The position numbers and the translations under genes are program-made. A model generated the notes under the pieces. The model saw only the letters and a program-made list of their open reading frames with translations. It did no database searches and had not been told where the DNA came from. DNA of 64,000 nt from Streptomyces coffeae (GTDB taxonomy: Bacteria; Actinomycetota; Actinomycetes; Streptomycetales; Streptomycetaceae), in NCBI RefSeq assembly GCF_016741875.1, contig NZ_JAERRF010000019.1, forward strand, positions 1-64,000. Direction: 5' to 3'. Positions 57,558-64,000 of the stretch are shown here, piece after piece (the first letter of the stretch is position 1; every line of letters begins with the position of its first letter).

Positions 57558-59933
57558 ATGACCGACCGCAGCGCCCCGGACGGCCACCCCGCTCAGCCCG
57601 TCCCACCGGTGCGGCCGTCAACACTGGGGTCGGCACCCCCACCGTCCCCCGGTGGCGCGCCCGGAGAAGGACCGTCCTCAGGGCGACTTCCCTCCGGCGG
57701 ACCGACCTCCGGAGGACCGGCCGTCGGGGGGCCGAGCACGGGGGGACCGGCCGTGGTGGTGCCTCCGGTGGTTCTGCCGTCCGCCGTCGCGAGAGCGGCG
57801 GGGGAGGGCCCTGCGGCTCCCTCCACGCCACAGATGCCCACACCTCCCGCGCCATCCGGGACACCGCCCACCGTGGTGCCGCTCGCGACCTCTGTGGTGC
57901 CTCCCGCAGCCGGGTCACCACCCCCTGCGGACCCGCAGGTGGTCGCGACGACCCTGCCGCGTCAGGACCGGAGCATCCCGGACCCGAGTGCTCAAGCCCG
58001 GAGCGCCCAGGACCCAACGGCCTGGGTCCCGGGTGCCCCGGCCCCCAGTGCCCCGTCCTCCAGCGCTTCCGCCCCGAGCGCCCTGGGCTGCGGTGGCCGG
58101 ACCATGCCCGCTTCCGGCGGCCTCCCGGCAGCGGCCCCCGACCCCCTCGACGACCCTGACCCGCAGGTCGCGGCCGACACGGCGGGCGTCGAGAATCTGC
58201 TGCGCTGCTGGGTGCGTGAGAACCGCACCCCGCGCCCCGACAGCGACACACTCCGCATCCCGCTCGCCGCGAGCGGAACCGTCCTCCTCGTCCCCGTGCG
58301 GTACTGGTCACCCACCGGTTGGCACCGCTTCGGGCCGCCCGTGCTGGAGCACGGCCCCCATGACGCACCCTCCGTCGGCGCGGTCACCCTCGCTGCCTTG
58401 CTGACCCGCGAGGCGGCCTACGGCGCTCGCCGTGACGACCCCGACGCGGACGGCACCGAACTCGTCGGCCGGGTGGCGGATTCGGTGCGACGCACTGCCG
58501 CATTCCTCGCCCACCGTCGAGCCGTGCCCGCCGATCCCGGCGTGAGCACCCCCTTTCTCAGCGCTGAACAGTCCCTCGTTCTCGGTCACCCCCTTCATCC
58601 CACGCCGAAGAGCCGTGAGGGTCTCTCCGACACGGAATCGTCCCTCTGCTCACCGGAGTCGTATGGCTCCTTCCCCCTTCACTGGGTCGCCATCGATCGG
58701 TCCGTACTGGTCTGTGAGTCGGCCTGGACCGAGCGCGGCCGGACCGTGCCCGCCGAGCGGCTCGCCCTCTCACTCGCGGGCAGTGGTCTTCAACTGCCCG
58801 GCGGAACCGTGCCGCTGCCCCTCCACCCCTGGCAGGCCCGCGAGATCAGGCACCGCCCGGCCGTCGCCGCACTCTTCGACGCGGGTGTGCTGCACGACCT
58901 CGGCCCGTCCGGCGGTCACTGGAGCCCCACGTCCTCGGTCCGTACCGTGTACCGGCCCGGTGCACCCGCGATGCTCAAACTCTCTCTGGGTCTGCGGATC
59001 ACCAACTCCCGTCGTGAGAATCTGCGTAAGGAGCTCCACCGCGGTGTTGAGGTCCACCGGCTGCTCCGCAGCGGACTGGCCGAGCAGTGGAGGGCAGCCT
59101 TCCCAGGGTTTCCCGGCTTCGACATCGTCCGGGACCCTGCCTGGCTCGCGGTCGATGGGCAGGACGGGGAACCGCTGACCGGCCTGGACGTTGTCATCCG
59201 GCACAACCCGTTCGGGCCGGGCGACGACGCGGTGTGCGTCGCGGGCCTCATCGCGCTCCGCCCCTGGCCGGGGCAGCCCGTGATGCGCTCCCGGCTCGCC
59301 CACCTCGTCGCCCGTCTCACCGCCCGAACCGGCCGCTCCGCAACGGCGGTCGCCGCCGAGTGGTTCCTGCGCTATCTGCACACGGTCGTACGCCCCGTGC
59401 TGTGGCTGGACGGAGAGGCCGGTATCGCGCTGGAAGCCCATCAGCAGAACACCCTGGTGCTGCTCGACCCCGACGGCTGGCCCATCGGCGGCCGCTACCG
59501 GGACAACCAGGGCTACTACTTCCGCGCGTCCCGGCACGCCGAACTCCAGCGGCGGCTGCCCGGAATCGGCACCCGCAGCGACACCTTCGTATCTGATGAG
59601 ATCACCGACGAACGGTTCGCCTACTACCTCGGGATCAACAACGTCCTCGGTCTGATCGGTGCGTTCGGGTCCCAGCGGCTCGTCGACGAGCGCGTCCTGC
59701 TGGCCGCCTTTCGTCGTTTCCTCACCGCCGCCGCGTCCGGCCCCGGCAGATCCCGCTCGCCGCTGCCCGCGCGGCTCCTCGACTCACCCATCCTCCGCTG
59801 CAAGGCCAATCTGCATACACGGCTGCACGGCCTGGATGAACTCGTGGGCCCGGTGGACACCCAGTCGGTCTACGTCACCATCGCCAACCCCCTTGCCACA
59901 TCTGCTGCCACCGCTGCCATCCCTTCACCATGA
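57558..59933 (+). CDS. IucA/IucC-family NRPS-independent siderophore synthetase
   Basis: This 791-residue ATP-dependent ligase couples a carboxylate such as citrate to an amine or hydroxylamine. The catalytic core spans residues about 205-785. GHPLHPTPKSREG and WSPTSSVRTVY bind ATP; LRITNSRREN and EAHQQNTLVL are family motifs. Residues 1-200 are an unusual Pro/Gly/Ser-rich extension; the family is normally about 580-620 residues. ATG 57558 is in an ATGA overlap with the end of a short upstream frame (57475-57561), which might allow coupling. The upstream in-frame ATG 57498 has no RBS. Confidence 0.88.
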   Translation: MTDRSAPDGHPAQPVPPVRPSTLGSAPPPSPGGAPGEGPSSGRLPSGGPTSGGPAVGGPSTGGPAVVVPPVVLPSAVARAAGEGPAAPSTPQMPTPPAPSGTPPTVVPLATSVVPPAAGSPPPADPQVVATTLPRQDRSIPDPSAQARSAQDPTAWVPGAPAPSAPSSSASAPSALGCGGRTMPASGGLPAAAPDPLDDPDPQVAADTAGVENLLRCWVRENRTPRPDSDTLRIPLAASGTVLLVPVRYWSPTGWHRFGPPVLEHGPHDAPSVGAVTLAALLTREAAYGARRDDPDADGTELVGRVADSVRRTAAFLAHRRAVPADPGVSTPFLSAEQSLVLGHPLHPTPKSREGLSDTESSLCSPESYGSFPLHWVAIDRSVLVCESAWTERGRTVPAERLALSLAGSGLQLPGGTVPLPLHPWQAREIRHRPAVAALFDAGVLHDLGPSGGHWSPTSSVRTVYRPGAPAMLKLSLGLRITNSRRENLRKELHRGVEVHRLLRSGLAEQWRAAFPGFPGFDIVRDPAWLAVDGQDGEPLTGLDVVIRHNPFGPGDDAVCVAGLIALRPWPGQPVMRSRLAHLVARLTARTGRSATAVAAEWFLRYLHTVVRPVLWLDGEAGIALEAHQQNTLVLLDPDGWPIGGRYRDNQGYYFRASRHAELQRRLPGIGTRSDTFVSDEITDERFAYYLGINNVLGLIGAFGSQRLVDERVLLAAFRRFLTAAASGPGRSRSPLPARLLDSPILRCKANLHTRLHGLDELVGPVDTQSVYVTIANPLATSAATAAIPSP

Positions 59934-60085
59934 CGCCCCCGCCCCGTCAGCCCTCGCCGCCAACAGACCCCCTATCACCACGCGCCTACCGCGCTGTTCC
60001 ACACCAACACCCCCGCACATCACGCTCCCCACGCCGTGCCGGAGAACCACCACGAGCCTGAGAACCATGAGAGGAGAGCGTCGCC

Positions 60086-60784
60086 GTGCCGCACACCGAC
60101 TCCACCACGAGCTCCGAGACCGACGACACCATCGACCTGCGGTTGCGCCAGGAAGAGGACGCCGCGCACCTCAGTGACGAGCACCTCGACGCGGCGGAGA
60201 CCGACAGCCGGCCGGACCTGCTCGACCAGATCGCCGAATGGGGCCCCACCAGCACCTCAGCAGGCGCGTTCCAACTGGTCCCGGTTCGTATCGGGCGTGA
60301 TCTCCGGCTGATCGCCCAATGGATGAACGACCCGGCCGTCGCGGCCTTCTGGGAGCTGGACGGTCCTGACGAGGCCACCGCGAGCCACTTGGGCGGCCAG
60401 CTCGACGGTGACGGCAGGAGCGTGCCCTGCCTTGGCGTCCTGGACGGAGTGCCCATGAGCTACTGGGAGCTGTACCGCGCCGATCTCGACCCGCTCGCCC
60501 GGTACTACCCGGCTCGGCCGCATGACACCGGTATCCATCTCCTCATCGGCCGGGTCAGTGACCGCGGTCAGGGTCTGGGCACCACGCTGCTGCGCGCCGC
60601 CGCCGATCTTGTCCTTGACCATCGCCCGTCCTGCGCCCGGGTCGTGGCCGAGCCGGATCTGCGCAACACCCCCTCCATCGCCGCCTTTCTCGGCGCGGGC
60701 TTCCGCTTCTCCGCCGAAGTCGAACTCCCCAGCAAGCGCGCGGCTCTGATGCTCCGCGACCGCGCACTACGCCACCTTCTGTGA
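60086..60784 (+). CDS. GNAT acyltransferase of siderophore biosynthesis (IucB/MbtK-like)
   Basis: This 232-residue acetyltransferase has the siderophore-type signature YWELYRADLDPLARYY and DTGIHLLIG. The acetyl-CoA loop RVSDRGQGLGTTLL follows. The family acylates N-hydroxylysine, N-hydroxyornithine or N-hydroxy-diamines. The first 70 residues are acidic and variable. GTG 60086 has GAGGAGAG about 9 bp upstream. It is the third gene of the siderophore locus. No hydroxylase gene accompanies it in this window. Confidence 0.87.
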   Translation: MPHTDSTTSSETDDTIDLRLRQEEDAAHLSDEHLDAAETDSRPDLLDQIAEWGPTSTSAGAFQLVPVRIGRDLRLIAQWMNDPAVAAFWELDGPDEATASHLGGQLDGDGRSVPCLGVLDGVPMSYWELYRADLDPLARYYPARPHDTGIHLLIGRVSDRGQGLGTTLLRAAADLVLDHRPSCARVVAEPDLRNTPSIAAFLGAGFRFSAEVELPSKRAALMLRDRALRHLL

Positions 60785-61018
60785 TCCGTCCTCTGATCCG
60801 TCATCCGTGATCCGCCTTCACCGTGTCGCCCTCCACCATTCGCGTACCGCTCGCTTCGTAGCCCTCTGTGATGAACCGGCTCCGCTGCGCATCTCTGCTT
60901 CTGATACACCGCTCACGTCGATCCGGTTCCCCTTCGGCGAGAAGCACGTCCGGATCTGTCGGTCAGCCGGTGGACTGAGGAGAGCGATGTCGGTGCCGCG
61001 CCGTAGGCTGGCAGCCCT

Positions 61019-63019
61019 ATGACTGAATCGTCCTCGCCTCCCCTCGCCGATCTGCTCCACGCCGCCGTCACCGCCGTCGGCGGCACCGAACGCCCTGGCC
61101 AGACCGCCATGGCCGAAGCCGTGGCGGAGGCGATCGACGACAGCTCCCATCTGCTGGTGCAGGCGGGCACCGGCACCGGTAAGTCCCTCGGCTATCTGGT
61201 CCCCGCGCTGGCCCAGGGCGAGCGCGTGGTGGTCGCCACGGCGACCCTCGCCCTCCAGCGCCAGCTCGTCGAGCGCGATCTGCCCCGTACCGTGGAGGCG
61301 CTGCATCCGCTGCTGCGCCGACGCCCCGAGTTCGCCATGCTCAAGGGCCGTTCCAACTACCTGTGCCTGCACCGTCTCCACGAGGGCGTGCCGCAGGAGG
61401 ACGCCGACGAAGCCGGGCTGTTCGACCCCTTCGAGGCCGCGGCGCCCACCAGCAAACTGGGCAAGGACCTGCTGCGACTGCGCGACTGGGCCGATGAGAC
61501 CGAGACCGGCGACCGCGACGACCTCACCCCCGGCGTCTCCGACCGTGCCTGGTCCCAGGTGTCCGTGACCTCCCGGGAGTGCCTCGGCGCGTCCAAGTGC
61601 GCATACGGCGCGGAGTGCTTCGCCGAGGCCGCCCGTGAGCGGGCCAAGCTGGCCGAGGTCGTCGTCACCAACCACGCCCTGCTCGCCATCGACGCCATCG
61701 AGGGCGCCCCCGTGCTGCCCGGCCATGAGGTGCTGATCGTCGACGAGGCGCATGAACTGGTCTCCCGCGTCACCGGTGTCGCCACCGGCGAGCTCACCCC
61801 GGGCCAGGTCAACCGCGCGGTGCGGCGCGCCGCCAAGCTGGTCAACGAGAAGGCGGCGGACGCCCTTCAGACCGCTGCCGAGACCTTCGAGCGGCTCATG
61901 GAGCTGGCCCTGCCCGGCCGTCTCGAGGTGATCCCCGAGGACCTTGGCTACGCGCTGATGGCGCTGCGCGACGCGTCTCGCACGGTCATCTCGGCGCTCG
62001 GCGCCACACGGGATTCCTCCGTCCAGGACGAGGACGCCGTGCGGAAGCAGGCTCTCGGCTCGGTGGAGAACATCCTCCAGGTGGCCGAGCGGATCGTGGA
62101 GGGCTCCGAGTACGACGTCGTCTGGTACGAGCGCCATGACCGCTTCGGTGCCTCGCTGCGCGTCGCCCCGCTCTCCGTCTCCGGGCTGCTCCGCGAGAAG
62201 CTCTTCGAGGACCGTTCGGTGATCCTCACCTCCGCCACCCTCAAGCTGGGCGGGGACTTCAACGGTGTGGCCGCTTCCCTCGGCCTCAACCCCGACAGCC
62301 CGCAGGACCCCGAGGGTGACGGCGACAGCGCCCCGCGCTGGCAGGGCCTCGACGTCGGCTCGCCCTTCGACTACTCGAAGCAGGGGATCCTCTACGTCGC
62401 CAAGCATCTGGCGCAGCCCGGCCGCGAGGGCAGCCGCTCCGACATGCTCGATGAACTCACCGAACTGGTCGAGGCCGCCGGCGGCCGCACCCTCGGGCTG
62501 TTCTCGTCGATGCGGGCCGCGCAGGCGGCTGCGGAGGAGCTGCGGGGCCGCCTTGACGTGCCCGTTCTGCTGCAGGGCGAGGAGACCCTCGGCGAGCTGA
62601 TCCGTGCCTTCGCCGCTGATGCCAGGACCTGCCTGTTCGGCACGCTCTCCCTCTGGCAGGGCGTCGATGTGCCGGGGCCGAGTTGTCAGTTGGTGGTCAT
62701 GGACCGGGTGCCCTTCCCCCGTCCGGACGACCCCCTGATGAGCGCCCGCCAGAAGGCGGTGGAGGAGGCCGGAGGCAATGGCTTCATGGCCGTCGCCGCG
62801 ACCCATGCCGCCCTGCTGATGGCGCAGGGTGCGGGGCGGCTGGTCCGGGCGTCCGGAGACCGGGGCATCGTCGCCGTCCTGGATCCCCGTGTCGAGCGGG
62901 CGCGCTATGGCTCATTCCTGCGGAAGTCCATGCCGGACTTCTGGTACACCACCGACCGCAATCAGGTGCGCCGCTCGCTGGCCGCCATCGATGCCGCGGC
63001 CAAGGCCGACGGGGCATAG
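61019..63019 (+). CDS. dinG: DinG-family ATP-dependent DNA helicase
   Basis: This 666-residue XPD-like superfamily 2 helicase has Walker A QAGTGTGKSLGYL at residues about 47-58 and a DEAH box (IVDEAHELVSR). A four-cysteine iron-sulfur segment lies between (NYLCLHRL, then ECLGASKCAYGAECF). DinG unwinds 5'-3', removing R-loops and fork barriers. The ATG at 61019 follows TAGGCT by about 10 bp, so the leader is very short. No LexA box was found in 60785-61018, so SOS control is not evident here. It converges with lexA. Confidence 0.92.
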   Translation: MTESSSPPLADLLHAAVTAVGGTERPGQTAMAEAVAEAIDDSSHLLVQAGTGTGKSLGYLVPALAQGERVVVATATLALQRQLVERDLPRTVEALHPLLRRRPEFAMLKGRSNYLCLHRLHEGVPQEDADEAGLFDPFEAAAPTSKLGKDLLRLRDWADETETGDRDDLTPGVSDRAWSQVSVTSRECLGASKCAYGAECFAEAARERAKLAEVVVTNHALLAIDAIEGAPVLPGHEVLIVDEAHELVSRVTGVATGELTPGQVNRAVRRAAKLVNEKAADALQTAAETFERLMELALPGRLEVIPEDLGYALMALRDASRTVISALGATRDSSVQDEDAVRKQALGSVENILQVAERIVEGSEYDVVWYERHDRFGASLRVAPLSVSGLLREKLFEDRSVILTSATLKLGGDFNGVAASLGLNPDSPQDPEGDGDSAPRWQGLDVGSPFDYSKQGILYVAKHLAQPGREGSRSDMLDELTELVEAAGGRTLGLFSSMRAAQAAAEELRGRLDVPVLLQGEETLGELIRAFAADARTCLFGTLSLWQGVDVPGPSCQLVVMDRVPFPRPDDPLMSARQKAVEEAGGNGFMAVAATHAALLMAQGAGRLVRASGDRGIVAVLDPRVERARYGSFLRKSMPDFWYTTDRNQVRRSLAAIDAAAKADGA

Positions 63020-63044
63020 CCAGGGCCTGGCCCGGAGTACAGCT

Positions 63045-63078
63045 GGGCCCCGGAACCGGCGCAGTGGTCCCGGGGCCC
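63045..63078. terminator. Weak bidirectional hairpin between dinG and lexA
   Basis: A 9-bp GGGCCCCGG stem with a 16-nt loop lies between the convergent dinG and lexA genes. No T run is present on either strand. Confidence 0.35.
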
Positions 63079-63118
63079 GGTCGTTGGGCACGCTAAGGGC
63101 GCACCTCGGTCCGTCGCG

Positions 63119-63919
63119 TCAGACGCGCCGCAGCACCGCGACCACCTTGCCCAGGATGGTCGCCTCGTCGCCCGGGATCGGCTGGTAGGCGGCGTTGTGC
63201 GGGAGGAGCCAGACATGGCCGTCCTCGCGCTTGAAGCGCTTCACTGTGGCCTCGCCGTCGAGCATCGCGGCGACGATGTCCCCGTTCTCCGCGACGGGCT
63301 GACGCCGCACCGTCACCCAGTCGCCGTCGCAGATGGCGGCCTCGATCATGGAGTCACCGACCACCTTGAGCACGAACAGCTCACCGTCGCCGACCAGCTG
63401 CCGGGGGAGCGGGAAGACGTCCTCGACCGACTCCTCGGCGAGGATCGGGCCACCGGCCGCGATCCGGCCGACCAGCGGCACATAGGACGCGGCGGGCTTG
63501 CCGGTGGTGTCCGTCGGCTGGGTGCTGGGCTGGTCGGAGCCACGGACCTCGTAGGCACGGGGCCGGTGGGGGTCCCGCCGCAGAAAGCCCTTGCGCTCCA
63601 GAGCCATCAGTTGGTGGGCCACGGACGAGGTGCTGGAGAGCCCCACCGCCTGACCGATCTCCCGCATGGACGGCGGGTAGCCGCGGCGCTGCACAGAGTC
63701 GCGAATGACCTCGATGACGCGGCGCTGCCGGTCGGTCAGCCCCGAACTGTCCGCCCGGATGCCTGGAGGTCGTCCGGGTAGGGCGCGCGCGGGCTTCTGG
63801 CCCTCGGAGTTCGTGGCGTCGTTCATGGAGTGGGTCTGGTTCATCGCGTGCGTCTGTTCGAGCCTGCTCTGGGAGCGCTCCTGGGCAGTGATGGTGCTGC
63901 TCTCTGCGGTGGTGGTCAC
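63119..63919 (-). CDS. lexA: LexA: SOS repressor / self-cleaving peptidase
   Basis: This 266-residue repressor has a winged helix-turn-helix (residues about 60-125; YPPSMREIGQAVGLSSTSSV). The cleavage site is Ala155-Gly156 (RIAAGGP), with catalytic Ser190 (GDSM) and Lys227 (TVKRFK). RecA filaments trigger cleavage and de-repress SOS genes. The first 55 residues form a polar extension longer than in E. coli. GTG 63919 has AGGGG 5-6 bp upstream; the frame is open to 63991. Confidence 0.97.
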   Translation of the reverse strand: MTTTAESSTITAQERSQSRLEQTHAMNQTHSMNDATNSEGQKPARALPGRPPGIRADSSGLTDRQRRVIEVIRDSVQRRGYPPSMREIGQAVGLSSTSSVAHQLMALERKGFLRRDPHRPRAYEVRGSDQPSTQPTDTTGKPAASYVPLVGRIAAGGPILAEESVEDVFPLPRQLVGDGELFVLKVVGDSMIEAAICDGDWVTVRRQPVAENGDIVAAMLDGEATVKRFKREDGHVWLLPHNAAYQPIPGDEATILGKVVAVLRRV

Positions 63920-63955
63920 GACGGCCCCTCTCGAGATGTTCTCCCTAGCTGGACA

Positions 63956-63997
63956 ACGGTAGTTGCTTTCGAAAGGTTGCGCCAAACACACGTTCGA
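63956..63997 (-). promoter_or_regulatory. lexA promoter with LexA box (autoregulation)
   Basis: On the minus strand, TCGAAC-GTGT-GTTTGG (63982-63997) keeps a perfect left half of the LexA consensus and a degenerate right half. It overlaps a TTGGCG -35 (63980-63985), which is followed after 18 bp by TACCGT (63956-63961). Binding would block RNA polymerase, giving the expected autorepression. Confidence 0.75.
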
Positions 63998-64000
63998 GTG

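Noticed and set aside
60785..61018. LexA box before dinG
   Set aside because: No TCGAAC-N4-GTTCGA-like site, even degenerate, was seen; only short TGATCCGTC repeats near 60782-60812.

Overview
The window is a high-GC actinobacterial chromosome segment whose gene content and order match the Streptomyces core region from osaC-osaA-osaB and ftsK, through recA-recX, gluABCD-gluRK, miaB, miaA, dapF, rshA and hflX, to dinG and lexA. I recall the same order in S. coelicolor (about SCO5747 to SCO5803). Species cannot be fixed from the sequence. There are no rRNA genes, phage or transposase genes, or CRISPR arrays. There is one tRNA, and one short MITE-like insertion is visible.

Layout. 1-970: a strong terminator, a degenerate DegT-type aminotransferase and tRNA-Thr(GGU). 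1030-10439: an osmoadaptation module, with the multi-domain anti-sigma kinase/PP2C phosphatase OsaC divergent from the giant HAMP-array hybrid kinase OsaA and its response regulator OsaB. 10621-18333: FtsK, a RodZ-like HTH membrane protein, the coupled rimO-pgsA-cinA genes, the Clp regulator ClgR and a Dps protein. A 215-bp MITE-like element sits exactly in the dps stop codon. 18820-28617: a small membrane protein, an SDR oxidoreductase with a palindromic operator, the nei-lhr DNA-repair pair, an AraC regulator with azlCD, a terpene-cyclase-like protein and a DUF3046 protein. 28822-33179: an AI-2E family permease whose stop codon lies inside the recA promoter, recA-recX, and a convergent cysteine dioxygenase-rhodanese pair preceded by a previously unlisted Cys-rich leader peptide. 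33294-42192: an FAD monooxygenase, the glutamate ABC importer, its divergent two-component system GluR/GluK, and a TAXI-type binding protein. 42271-54132: tRNA modification (miaB, miaA), small conserved proteins, dapF, the RelA/SpoT homologue rshA, an M1 peptidase and hflX. 54327-60784: a secreted serine-protease-like lipoprotein and a compact three-gene NRPS-independent siderophore locus (aminotransferase, IucA/IucC-type synthetase, N-acyltransferase). 61019-63919: the SOS genes dinG and lexA, convergent, with a LexA box at the right edge.

Functional themes. Three linked themes recur: stress signalling (OsaABC, Dps, ClgR, RshA, HflX), DNA repair and SOS (RecA, RecX, LexA, DinG, Lhr, Nei), and nutrient sensing (glutamate, cysteine, iron). 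Many genes here (SDR, AraC, DUF3046, AI-2E permease, miaA, the cysteine leader) appear to start at or within a few bases of a -10-like hexamer, consistent with leaderless transcripts common in Streptomyces.

Most notable findings. The best candidates for something under-described are the Cys-rich attenuator peptide in front of cysteine dioxygenase, the minimal siderophore locus with repetitive insertions and no visible iron box, the MITE sitting in a stop codon, and the SDR operator overlapping a leaderless promoter. All functions are inferred from sequence reading alone; no database search was possible.
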